Source: Flavobacterium sp. 20NA77.7 (GTDB taxonomy: Bacteria; Bacteroidota; Bacteroidia; Flavobacteriales; Flavobacteriaceae). From it: a stretch of DNA of 64,000 bases. Positions within the stretch are counted from its first letter, which is position 1. The number at the start of each line of letters is the position of its first letter. The translations under genes and the position numbers were made by a program. This document shows positions 41,474-49,793 of this stretch, in pieces. The stretch is from contig NZ_CP133721.1 in the NCBI RefSeq assembly GCF_031326205.1, positions 682,001 to 746,000 of the forward strand, written 5' to 3'. The notes below the pieces were generated by a model. It ran no database searches. It had not been told where the DNA came from and saw only the letters and a program-made list of their open reading frames with translations.

Positions 41474-42076
41474 TTATAAATCTTCTAGTAGGAGTAGGTA
41501 AAGATTTTTGTGACAACTTCCATAATTTAAAAAATCATCTTCTGAGGTTTTTTCAAAATATTTTATAGCCGTAATATTTGTTGGGTATTCCTTGTCATAT
41601 TTAGATTTAATACTTCTTAACCCATCGCCTTTTGACATTAATATTTGACTAGTTGATGCAAAGACTACAACATTCGCAGGTAACTCGTCTATTTTAAATT
41701 GCTTTAATTGTTTTGAAGAAAAAAGAATAGAACCTTCATCTGCAATTAGATTTTCACAAGAAGTGAAGAAAAATGAAGGATTTTGAATGTCAGTAAAGTT
41801 TAGTTTGTTTTCTTCTAAAAAGTTATATAATCTACTGTCAAAACAACAAACATCCCTTTCAAACCAATCATTTTCTTCTAAAATATTTTCAAAGTTTTCG
41901 TGTACTTCATTTATGTTTACACAATATATGAATTTACCGCCATTTTCTCTGAATTTGAAAGTAAACAATTCGTCAACAGGTAATATTTCGTCTGGCAAAA
42001 ATTGACTTTTATTGTCTATTTTCTCCTGATTTTCATTTTCGCTTTGAGTACCAAATATTTTTTTAAAAATATTCAT
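41474..42076 (-). CDS. LUD-domain protein
   Basis: A 200-residue protein related to the LutC/YkgG LUD domain, recognised from its C-terminal half (FTSCENLIADEGSILFSSKQL ... LPANVVVFASTSQILMSKGDGL). In other bacteria LUD proteins act with LutAB in lactate oxidation, but here it is single and heads the phospholipid operon; this arrangement is regular in flavobacteria and its function is unknown. TATATTTG lies at 42105-42112 upstream. Confidence 0.75.
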   Translation of the reverse strand: MNIFKKIFGTQSENENQEKIDNKSQFLPDEILPVDELFTFKFRENGGKFIYCVNINEVHENFENILEENDWFERDVCCFDSRLYNFLEENKLNFTDIQNPSFFFTSCENLIADEGSILFSSKQLKQFKIDELPANVVVFASTSQILMSKGDGLRSIKSKYDKEYPTNITAIKYFEKTSEDDFLNYGSCHKNLYLLLLEDL

Positions 42077-42104
42077 GTTTTTCTTCTAAATGATTCTTAA
42101 CTTC

Positions 42105-42112
42105 CAAATATA
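42105..42112 (-). promoter_or_regulatory. -7 promoter element of the LUD-cdsA-psd-ACBP operon (TATATTTG)
   Basis: Plus strand CAAATATA, 29 bases before the ATG at 42076 and directly after the ftsH terminator. Confidence 0.6.
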
Positions 42113-42154
42113 AAAAAATCTTAGTTCCAAAAAACATTTGAACTAAGATTTTTT
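42112..42154 (-). terminator. terminator of rsfS-ftsH
   Basis: AAAAAATCTTAGTTC and GAACTAAGATTTTTT pair around a 12-base loop; on the minus strand the T tract (42118-42112) follows the stem. Confidence 0.9.
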
Positions 42155-42171
42155 CATTTTCGAACTAAATT

Positions 42172-44100
42172 TTATTCAATTATAGGTTCTTCTGCTATTT
42201 CGAAAGGTCTTTTTCCAAAAATATTTTCTAAATCATCTTTGAAAATCACTTCTTTTTCAATTAAAATGGAAGCTAATTCTTCTAATTTTTCTCTATTTTC
42301 TGTCAAAATTGTAATGGCTCTTTGATATTGCTCTTCAATTAGCGTTGAAATTTCACTATCAATTACCTTGGCAGTTTCTTCAGAATAAGGCTTAGAGAAA
42401 TTATAATCACTTTGACCAGTAGAGTCATAATAGGTTATATTTCCTAATTTGTCATTAAGACCATAAATAGTTACCATAGCTCTTGCTTGTCTAGTTACTT
42501 TTTCTAAGTCGCTTAAAGCGCCAGTTGAAATTTTATCAAAAACTACTTTTTCTGCTGCACGACCACCCATAGTTGCGCACATCTCGTCAAGCATCTGTTC
42601 TGTTCTAACAATTTGTCTTTCCTCAGGTAAATACCATGCTGCTCCTAAACTTTGTCCTCTAGGTACTATCGTTACTTTTACTAATGGAGCCGCATATTGT
42701 AACATCCAACTTACTGTAGCGTGTCCAGCTTCATGAATGGCAATTGCACGTTTTTCTTCAGGAGTAACAATTTTGTTTTTCTTTTCTAAACCACCAACAA
42801 TTCGGTCAACGGCATCCAGAAAATCTTGTTTGTTTACACCTTTTTTATCCTTTCTCGCGGCAATTAATGCTGCTTCATTACACACATTAGCAATATCTGC
42901 ACCCGAAAAACCAGGAGTTTGTTTGGCTAAAAACTCAGTGTCTAATTCTTCTAATTTGGTAATGTTTTTTAAATGTACTTCAAATATTTCTTTTCGTTCT
43001 CTAATATCTGGTAAATCCACATAAATTTGTCTGTCAAAACGTCCTGCACGCATTAAGGCTTTATCTAAAACATCAGCTCTATTTGTTGCTGCCAAAACAA
43101 TAACGTTGGTATCTGTACCAAAACCATCCATTTCCGTTAATAATTGATTCAGTGTATTTTCACGTTCATCATTACCACCTGAAAAATTATTTTTTCCTCT
43201 CGCTCTACCTACGGCATCAATTTCGTCAATAAATATTATGGCAGGCGCTTTTTCTTTCGCTTGTTTGAATAAATCTCTCACACGTGATGCACCCACACCT
43301 ACAAACATTTCTACAAAATCAGAACCAGATAATGAAAAGAAGGGTACTCTAGCTTCGCCAGCTACTGCTTTAGCTAATAATGTTTTTCCTGTTCCTGGAG
43401 GACCTACTAGAAGTGCTCCTTTTGGAATTTTTCCACCTATACTTGTGTATTTTTCAGGGTTTTTTAAGAATTCTACAATTTCTTGAATTTCTTCTTTAGC
43501 ACCTTCTAATCCTGCTACATTTTCAAATGTAACTCGTGTGTCATTTTTTTCATCAAATAATTTAGCTTTAGATTTTCCTATACTAAATATTTGTCCGCCA
43601 CCGCCGGCACCGCCTCCCATTCTTCTTGACATAAAATAGAAAAACCCAATGATTAAGAATGTTGGCAGCAAGAAAGTGATAATTTCTCCCCAGTCGCTCG
43701 TTGTTTTGAAATTATAGTTTGCTAATAATTTTTTCGCCTTTGCTTCATCTAATTTTTTTTGAAACAATTCAGCGGAACCAATACTTTCAATTACGTAGTG
43801 CGGACCCGTTTTATTGGTTGATTTAAAAACACTATTTTGGTTTTTTTTAAGTTGGGGATTTGCAAGTCCTCTTTGATTCAAAACAATTTCAGCTGTTTTG
43901 TCATTATAAACCACAACTTCCTGTATCTCATTTTTTTGAACTAATTCTTCAAATTTTGAAATTGATATAGGTTCAGGAAAGCCTAATGAAAAGCTTTTAT
44001 CAAAAAAATTGATGGCTAAGAAGAGTAAAATAATTAGTGTTGGAAAAAACCAAGGACCAATTTTGTATACTTTAATTTTTGGTTTATTGTTTTCTGACAT
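42172..44100 (-). CDS. ftsH: ATP-dependent zinc metalloprotease FtsH
   Basis: A 642-residue inner-membrane AAA+ protease. Two transmembrane helices (about 17-33 and 140-157) flank a periplasmic domain. Walker A GPPGTGKT (233-240), Walker [12 protein letters not shown], the SRH arginines (RAGRFDRQ) and the zinc site HEAGH (456-460) are present, as are the Gly-rich MGGGAGGGG linker and the C-terminal helix. It degrades misfolded membrane proteins and tunes lipid synthesis in other bacteria. It lies six bases after rsfS in one operon. Confidence 0.97.
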   Translation of the reverse strand: MSENNKPKIKVYKIGPWFFPTLIILLFLAINFFDKSFSLGFPEPISISKFEELVQKNEIQEVVVYNDKTAEIVLNQRGLANPQLKKNQNSVFKSTNKTGPHYVIESIGSAELFQKKLDEAKAKKLLANYNFKTTSDWGEIITFLLPTFLIIGFFYFMSRRMGGGAGGGGQIFSIGKSKAKLFDEKNDTRVTFENVAGLEGAKEEIQEIVEFLKNPEKYTSIGGKIPKGALLVGPPGTGKTLLAKAVAGEARVPFFSLSGSDFVEMFVGVGASRVRDLFKQAKEKAPAIIFIDEIDAVGRARGKNNFSGGNDERENTLNQLLTEMDGFGTDTNVIVLAATNRADVLDKALMRAGRFDRQIYVDLPDIRERKEIFEVHLKNITKLEELDTEFLAKQTPGFSGADIANVCNEAALIAARKDKKGVNKQDFLDAVDRIVGGLEKKNKIVTPEEKRAIAIHEAGHATVSWMLQYAAPLVKVTIVPRGQSLGAAWYLPEERQIVRTEQMLDEMCATMGGRAAEKVVFDKISTGALSDLEKVTRQARAMVTIYGLNDKLGNITYYDSTGQSDYNFSKPYSEETAKVIDSEISTLIEEQYQRAITILTENREKLEELASILIEKEVIFKDDLENIFGKRPFEIAEEPIIE

Positions 44101-44106
44101 AAGTGC

Positions 44107-44478
44107 TTAAAATTTATTTTCTAATGATGTGATTTTAGCATCACCCCAAAGACTCTCGATGTTATAATATTCTCTAATGTGTTTTTGAAATACATGAACT
44201 ACAATACTTACATAATCCATTAATACCCATTCTCCATTGTCTGTTCCTTCTACGTGCCAAGGCTTATCTTTTAATTCCTTTGAAACACCTTTTTGTACCG
44301 AATTTACGATAGCATTAACTTGTGTGTTTGATGTACCATTGCAAATTACAAAATAATCACACACTCTATTGTCAATTCCTCTTAAGTCTAATATATCTAT
44401 ATCTAACCCTTTTACATCTTCAATTCCTTTGATTATACTTGCTAGTAAATCATCTATACTGTTATTTTTTTTTGTCAT
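44107..44478 (-). CDS. rsfS: ribosome silencing factor RsfS
   Basis: A 123-residue protein with the RsfS/Iojap pattern (DYFVICNGTSNTQVNAIVNSV ... WHVEGTDNGEWVLMDYVSIVVHVF ... YYNIESLWGDA). It binds uL14 and blocks subunit joining under starvation. First gene of the rsfS-ftsH operon, divergent from birA, with TACCTTTG at 44500-44507. Confidence 0.96.
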   Translation of the reverse strand: MTKKNNSIDDLLASIIKGIEDVKGLDIDILDLRGIDNRVCDYFVICNGTSNTQVNAIVNSVQKGVSKELKDKPWHVEGTDNGEWVLMDYVSIVVHVFQKHIREYYNIESLWGDAKITSLENKF

Positions 44479-44495
44479 CTATTATTTTTTCGTTT

Positions 44496-44529
44496 TTTGC
44501 AAAGGTATCATTTTTTGTTTTTACTTTTG
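44496..44529 (+). promoter_or_regulatory. promoter of birA
   Basis: TTTG (44496-44499), 22-base spacer, TACTTTTG (44522-44529), 33 bases before the ATG. It overlaps the divergent rsfS element. Confidence 0.6.
44500..44507 (-). promoter_or_regulatory. -7 promoter element of rsfS-ftsH (TACCTTTG)
   Basis: Plus strand CAAAGGTA, 22 bases before the minus-strand ATG at 44478; it lies within the birA promoter spacer. Confidence 0.55.
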
Positions 44530-44562
44530 AAACAAAGTTAAGTACTAACAAAAAATCTTACT

Positions 44563-45294
44563 ATGTATATTATCAAACTCAGTGCCATTGATTCAACAAA
44601 TTCTTATTTAAAGGAATTGGTATCGCAAAAGACTGTGGAAAATTTGGCTGTAGTTTGGACTACTAATCAAACGAATGGGCGAGGTCAAATGGGGGCAAGT
44701 TGGATTTCTGAGCAAGATAAAAATCTAACTTTCAGTGTATTGGTTAAAGATGTTCTTAAAAATATAAACGAAGTGTTTGATTTAAATGTTTGTGTAGCTG
44801 TAACGCTTATTGAGGTGTTAAAAGAATTTAATTTACCAAAATTAGCTATAAAATGGCCAAACGACATTTTGGCAGACCAAAAAAAGATAGGAGGTGTGTT
44901 GATTGAAAATAGTATTAAAAGTGCAGGTGAATATTTGTCTATTGTTGGCATTGGCATAAATGTAAATCAAGATGATTTTTCTGGGTTACCTCAAGCATCT
45001 TCAATAAAAAATATATCAGGAATAACTGTTGATATTGAAGTGTTGTTACGTCAGTTTTTACATCAGTTTGAATTAAACTTAGTTCAATTTCAAAGTCAGG
45101 GATCTTCTTTTTTTTGGGAAAGCTACCATAAATATTTATTTAAATGTAAACAGCCTGCTGCTTTTGAAAAACAAGATGGAACTCAATTTATGGGTATCAT
45201 TCGGAAAGTAACCCAAACAGGATTTCTCCAGATACAACTTGAAGATGATGCTATACAAGAATTTGAAGTTAAATCTATAAAACTACTTTTCTAA
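44563..45294 (+). CDS. birA: biotin--[acetyl-CoA carboxylase] ligase
   Basis: A 243-residue biotin protein ligase without the N-terminal DNA-binding domain, so an enzyme rather than a repressor. Catalytic motifs are present: DSTNSYLKEL, TNQTNGRGQMGASW (biotinoyl-AMP binding), KWPNDILADQKKIGGVLIE and GIGINVNQDDF. It attaches biotin to carboxylases in the cytoplasm. Confidence 0.95.
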   Translation: MYIIKLSAIDSTNSYLKELVSQKTVENLAVVWTTNQTNGRGQMGASWISEQDKNLTFSVLVKDVLKNINEVFDLNVCVAVTLIEVLKEFNLPKLAIKWPNDILADQKKIGGVLIENSIKSAGEYLSIVGIGINVNQDDFSGLPQASSIKNISGITVDIEVLLRQFLHQFELNLVQFQSQGSSFFWESYHKYLFKCKQPAAFEKQDGTQFMGIIRKVTQTGFLQIQLEDDAIQEFEVKSIKLLF

Positions 45295-45346
45295 CTAACA
45301 TTCTACAAAGGTTTGTTAAATACACCAAAATTTCTTCTTAAATAAT

Positions 45347-45354
45347 TACCTTTG
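45347..45354 (+). promoter_or_regulatory. -7 promoter element of ccsBA (TACCTTTG)
   Basis: Perfect TAnnTTTG 28 bases before the ATG at 45383; no -33 partner at normal distance. Confidence 0.55.
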
Positions 45355-45382
45355 CATTGGTTTTTAAAAAAGCAACTATACT

Positions 45383-48300
45383 ATGTTACAAAAAATACTC
45401 GCACCGTTTTATTCTACACGTTTAATGGCCATTTTGTTTATTGTTTTTGCCGCTGCAATGGCTGCTGGAACATTTATTGAAGATGCTTACAATACTGAAA
45501 CCGCTCGAATTTTAGTTTATAATGCCTGGTGGTTTGAATTAATTATGGTGTTTTTTGTGATAAACTTTTTTGGAAACATTAAAAGATATCAGTTGTATAA
45601 GAAAGAAAAATGGGCCACACTTTTATTACACCTTTCTTTTATATTTATAATTATTGGTGCATTTGTTACACGATATATTAGTTATGAAGGTATGTTGTTA
45701 GTAAGAGAAGGAGCTACTTCGAATATTGTATACTCTGACATGCCTCATATTACTGCTTTTGTTGATGGCAACTACAAAGGTGAAATGAAACGAAAAACGA
45801 TTGAAAAACAAGCACTTTTTTCTAAAGCAGTAAAAAATTCGTTAACAATTTCTGATGATTTTGATGGAAAACCTTTTACCATTGACCTACAAGAATTTTT
45901 TTTAAATGCTAAACAAACGTTTAAACCAAATCCAAATGGAAAAACTTATTTGAAGTTAGTAGAAGCTAGTCAAGGAAATAGAAAAGAGCATTTTCTTTTA
46001 GATGGAGAAGTAAAAAATATTTCAAACCTATTATTTGCATTTAATAAAGCAACACCTGGCGCCATTAATATTACTGCAAAACAAGATAGCTATACTATAC
46101 AAACGCCATTTGAAGGTAATTATATGCGAATGGCAGATAAAAAACAAGGAGTTGTTCAAGCGAATAGCTTGTCTGAATTACAATTCCGTTCGTTATATAA
46201 TGTAGGTGGTATTCAATTTGTTTTACCAGAATTACCTGTAAAAGGAACTTTAGAATTGCAATCTGATGACAATTACAAAGATAAAAACACAGACGATGCA
46301 GTTGTTTTAAAAGTGACTTCTGAAGGAAAAGAAGAATTAGTTACGTTATTTGGTCAAAAAGGAAAACAAAGTGAGCCTAAAAGTTTTAAATTAGGTGAGT
46401 TAGAATTTACATTGCTTTATGGAAGTAAAATTCATCAATTGCCTTTTTCAATAAAATTAGATGATTTTATTGCGGAAAAATATCCAGGAACAGAAAAGAG
46501 TTACGCTTCTTTTAAAAGTAAAATTCAAATACAAGATACACAAGAGAATACAACGGTTAAAGATAGTGTATACATGAATCATGTTTTAGATTATCGCGGG
46601 TTTAGATTTTTTCAGGCAGGTTTTGATCCTGATGAACAAGGTACACATTTGTCTGTGAATCATGACTTTTGGGGAACTTGGATTACTTATATTGGTTATT
46701 TTTTATTGTACTTTGCTTTAATGGCTATACTTTTTGATAAAAATACTCGCTTTGCAGATTTAAAGAAAAAATTAGATAAAGTGAGAGGCAAAAAGAGCGC
46801 CTTAACCATGCTTTTTTTATTTTTCTCATTTGTTGGAATGGCCCAAAAACATAGTGCTATACATGCTCATGATGCTAAAGTAGTGCAAAAAATGCCGTCT
46901 TCTGAAGAAGCTTTAAAATACATTAAAAAATATAGTATTCCCGAAGAAAAAGCAGCTGAGTTTGGTAAACTAGTTATTCAAGATGAGGGAGGAAGAATGA
47001 AACCTATTAATACGTTCTCATCAGAATTACTTCGAAAAGTATCAAAGAACGATACGTTTGAAGGTTTTACTTCAGATCAAGTATTTATTTCCATGAATCA
47101 ATTTCCTCAATATTGGGTGCATGTGCCTTTAATTTATTTGAAGAAGGGGAATGATAGTATTCGTAATCTTTTAGGAATAGATAAAGAAGCGAAATATGCC
47201 TCAATGATTAATTTCTTTGATGCGCAAGGCAATTATAAAATTGAAAAACAAATAGAAGAAGCTTACAAAGTGTCTATACCCAATCAGTTTCAAAAAGATT
47301 TTATAGAGGCAGATAAAAAAGTTAGATTGCTTAATCAAGCCTTGAGTGGTGAAATTTTGAAAGTGTTTCCTTTGCCAAAGGATAAAAATAATAAATGGGT
47401 TTCTTATTTAGAACTTAATCATTCCACAAATACTCCTTTAGATATTGTTAAGAATGCTTTACCCTTTTATCTGAATGAATGTGTCAACGCCACACAAACT
47501 AAAAACTATAAAGTGGTCGACCAACTTTTGAAAGGAATTAGCGATTATCAAAAGAAATTTGGCGCAAAAGTGATGTTGTCAGAGGAAAAAATCAATACAG
47601 AAATTCTGTATAATAAATATGATATTTTTAAGAAGTTATTTTCATGGTATTTATATGCAGGTGTCTTGATGTTCCTATTTGTGATTTGGAAAATATTTAG
47701 TAAAAAGAGATGGGTGGCCATAGCAACTAAAGCTTCGCATATAATTATAGGATTATTATTTTTAATGCATTTAGGAGGATTACTTATACGATGGTATATT
47801 TCGGGTCATGCACCGTGGTCTGATGCGTATGAGAGTATGATTTATGTAGCATGGGCAACAATGTTTTTTGGTTTAGCTTTTGGAAGAAAGTCTGAATTAA
47901 CAGTCGCTTCAACTGCTTTTGTTACAGCCATTATCTTAATGGTAGCACATTGGAATTGGATGGATCCAGCTATCGGAAATTTACAACCTGTTTTAAATTC
48001 GTATTGGTTAATGATTCACGTAGCGGTTATTGTAGCGAGTTATGGACCTTTTACGTTAGGAATGATTTTGGGCTTAGTGGCGTTGTTTTTAATGATTTTT
48101 ACCAATGCAAAAAACAAGCAAAAAATGGATTTAACCATTCAAGAAATTACTTATATTAATGAAATGGCATTGACTGTGGGACTTGTCATGTTAACAATAG
48201 GTAATTTTTTAGGGGGACAATGGGCAAATGAAAGTTGGGGACGTTATTGGGGTTGGGACCCAAAAGAAACTTGGGCATTAATTAGTATTATGGTGTATGC

Positions 48301-48544
48301 GTTTGTGATTCATGCACGATTTGTACCTGCTTTACGTGGTAAATGGATTTATAATGTGATGAGTGTTTTTGCTTTTGCAAGTATTTTAATGACTTATTTT
48401 GGAGTGAATTTTCACTTAAGTGGTATGCATTCTTATGCTACGGGTGAAAAACAGGCTGTAGAAATATACGTGTATATTGCTTTAGTTGTTGTTCTAATTG
48501 CAGTAATAGCTTTTTGGAAATATCAAAAATTTTATAAAAAATAA
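45383..48544 (+). CDS. ccsBA: cytochrome c synthase, CcsBA (ResB-ResC fusion)
   Basis: A 1053-residue membrane protein fusing CcsB/ResB (N-terminal half) and CcsA/ResC (C-terminal half) of system II cytochrome c maturation. The N part starts FYSTRLMAILFIVFAAAMAAGTFIED with three to four helices and a large periplasmic domain. The C part ends with the haem-binding WWD motif (WGRYWGWDPKETWALI) and His-bearing helices (FVIHARFVPALRG, GVNFHLSGMHSYATG). At the join, near residues 471-488, lies ALTMLFLFFSFVGMAQ, which looks like a retained signal peptide. It attaches haem to periplasmic apocytochromes. Single fused forms are known in Bacteroidetes and epsilonproteobacteria. Confidence 0.95.
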   Translation: MLQKILAPFYSTRLMAILFIVFAAAMAAGTFIEDAYNTETARILVYNAWWFELIMVFFVINFFGNIKRYQLYKKEKWATLLLHLSFIFIIIGAFVTRYISYEGMLLVREGATSNIVYSDMPHITAFVDGNYKGEMKRKTIEKQALFSKAVKNSLTISDDFDGKPFTIDLQEFFLNAKQTFKPNPNGKTYLKLVEASQGNRKEHFLLDGEVKNISNLLFAFNKATPGAINITAKQDSYTIQTPFEGNYMRMADKKQGVVQANSLSELQFRSLYNVGGIQFVLPELPVKGTLELQSDDNYKDKNTDDAVVLKVTSEGKEELVTLFGQKGKQSEPKSFKLGELEFTLLYGSKIHQLPFSIKLDDFIAEKYPGTEKSYASFKSKIQIQDTQENTTVKDSVYMNHVLDYRGFRFFQAGFDPDEQGTHLSVNHDFWGTWITYIGYFLLYFALMAILFDKNTRFADLKKKLDKVRGKKSALTMLFLFFSFVGMAQKHSAIHAHDAKVVQKMPSSEEALKYIKKYSIPEEKAAEFGKLVIQDEGGRMKPINTFSSELLRKVSKNDTFEGFTSDQVFISMNQFPQYWVHVPLIYLKKGNDSIRNLLGIDKEAKYASMINFFDAQGNYKIEKQIEEAYKVSIPNQFQKDFIEADKKVRLLNQALSGEILKVFPLPKDKNNKWVSYLELNHSTNTPLDIVKNALPFYLNECVNATQTKNYKVVDQLLKGISDYQKKFGAKVMLSEEKINTEILYNKYDIFKKLFSWYLYAGVLMFLFVIWKIFSKKRWVAIATKASHIIIGLLFLMHLGGLLIRWYISGHAPWSDAYESMIYVAWATMFFGLAFGRKSELTVASTAFVTAIILMVAHWNWMDPAIGNLQPVLNSYWLMIHVAVIVASYGPFTLGMILGLVALFLMIFTNAKNKQKMDLTIQEITYINEMALTVGLVMLTIGNFLGGQWANESWGRYWGWDPKETWALISIMVYAFVIHARFVPALRGKWIYNVMSVFAFASILMTYFGVNFHLSGMHSYATGEKQAVEIYVYIALVVVLIAVIAFWKYQKFYKK

Positions 48545-48549
48545 ATAGT

Positions 48550-49155
48550 ATGAGAATAGTAACATTTTTCGCGCCGCTTTTTATTGGTTTACTCGCGTGT
48601 TCGCAAACACCAAAAATGGCAATTGTTTCAGAAATTAACCATTCAAAACAAAATGAAAATACTATAATGAGCACAAATACCATTTACGATTTTAAAGTAA
48701 AAGATTTAGCTGGAGCTGAATTTGATTTTACTTCATTAAAAGGAAAAAAAATTATGATTGTAAACACGGCTTCTGAATGTGGTTTAACGCCTCAATATGA
48801 ACAATTACAGACGGTTTACGAAACATATAAAGATGAAAATTTTGTTATTGTAGGTTTTCCAGCAAATAATTTTGGCGCTCAAGAACCAGGAACGAATGAA
48901 CAAATAGCAACGTTTTGCAAAAAGAATTATGGTGTAACGTTTCCTATGATGGCAAAAATATCGGTTAAAGGGAATGATATGCATCCCATTTATCAATTTT
49001 TAACGCAAAAAGTTAAGAATGGATTACAGGACAGTGAAGTACAATGGAATTTCCAAAAGTATTTGATTGATGAAAACGGACATTTAGTAAAAGTAATTTC
49101 GCCAAGAACGCTCCCTAATGACGCAGAAATCATCAATTGGATTGAAGGGAAATAA
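48550..49155 (+). CDS. lipid-anchored glutathione peroxidase-family peroxidase
   Basis: 201 residues: lipobox LLAC (Cys17) and a linker to about residue 45, then a complete GPx domain. The peroxidatic residue is cysteine, not selenocysteine (Cys77, NTASECGLTPQY), with Gln111 (FGAQEPG), the Trp of VQWNFQKYL and a possible resolving Cys123 (ATFCKKNYG), as in thioredoxin-dependent GPx. A second ATG at 48667 coincides with the usual cytosolic start (MSTNTIYDF), so a soluble form is conceivable. It follows ccsBA after six bases and is probably co-transcribed. Confidence 0.92.
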   Translation: MRIVTFFAPLFIGLLACSQTPKMAIVSEINHSKQNENTIMSTNTIYDFKVKDLAGAEFDFTSLKGKKIMIVNTASECGLTPQYEQLQTVYETYKDENFVIVGFPANNFGAQEPGTNEQIATFCKKNYGVTFPMMAKISVKGNDMHPIYQFLTQKVKNGLQDSEVQWNFQKYLIDENGHLVKVISPRTLPNDAEIINWIEGK

Positions 49156-49222
49156 TATAGTGAACAGTCTCAGTCTCAGTGTTCAGTATTATGTTGACTG
49201 CGACTGAACACTGTGACTAATT
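49156..49222. repeat. intergenic CAGT repeat with inverted arms
   Basis: CAGTGTTCAGT (49177-49187) pairs with ACTGAACACTG (49203-49213), 15-base loop. It contains ACTGCGACTGAA (49197-49208), the reverse complement of the 12-mer at 964-975. It lies between the stops of converging genes and may double as a terminator, although it lacks a T tract. Confidence 0.65.
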
Positions 49223-49717
49223 TTAAAGCATTTTCTGTACAATAACGGAATGCAACCATCGATTAAATTTGTACCCTGATTCTTTAATAAACCCCACTTC
49301 TTCAAAACCATATTTTTTGTGAAAAGCAATACTATTTGTGTTTTCTGAGTCTATTACACCTATCATGGTGTGTAGTTCTTGCTGTTTAGCTACTTTGATT
49401 AATTCGGTTAATAAAACTTTACCAACGCCTATTCCTATTGCTTTTTTATGGGCATAAACAGAATGCTCAACGGTAAATTTATAGGCTTCTCTGAAACGAA
49501 ATTCACTGTAAAAACCAAAACCTATTAGTTGTCCGTTTAGTGTAGCTACTAAAATGGGAAATCCTTTTTTTAATTTATCATCGAAAATGGCAAGTTGATT
49601 TTCTAGTGTCCTAGGATTATAGTCATACAAAGCGGTTGAGTGTAAAATAGCATCGTTGATGATATCTAATATTGCTGAGCAATCTTGAGTTTCATATGCT
49701 CTAACGAGAATTTCCAT
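49223..49717 (-). CDS. GNAT-family N-acetyltransferase (Pat/MnaT-like)
   Basis: A 164-residue acetyltransferase. The pattern resembles phosphinothricin/methionine sulfone acetyltransferases: LVRAYETQDCSAILDIINDAI, YDYNPRTLENQ, then the acetyl-CoA loop HKKAIGIGVGKVLLTELIKVA and SENTNSIAFHKKYGFEEVGFI. It likely acetylates an amino-acid-like substrate in the cytoplasm; substrate unproven. Confidence 0.9.
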   Translation of the reverse strand: MEILVRAYETQDCSAILDIINDAILHSTALYDYNPRTLENQLAIFDDKLKKGFPILVATLNGQLIGFGFYSEFRFREAYKFTVEHSVYAHKKAIGIGVGKVLLTELIKVAKQQELHTMIGVIDSENTNSIAFHKKYGFEEVGFIKESGYKFNRWLHSVIVQKML

Positions 49718-49767
49718 TTTTTAGAATAATTTTAGTTGTAAAAATAAGAAAAACCTTTTCAACTTTG

Positions 49768-49775
49768 TAACTTTG
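49768..49775 (+). promoter_or_regulatory. -7 promoter element of menD (TAACTTTG)
   Basis: Perfect TAnnTTTG 18 bases before the ATG at 49794; it overlaps the in-frame TTG at 49773, which therefore cannot be the start. Confidence 0.6.
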
Positions 49776-49793
49776 TCTTTCAGAATAAATAAA

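Noticed and set aside
49773..49793. Upstream TTG start of menD
   Set aside because: It overlaps the TAACTTTG promoter element, so it cannot be in the transcript.
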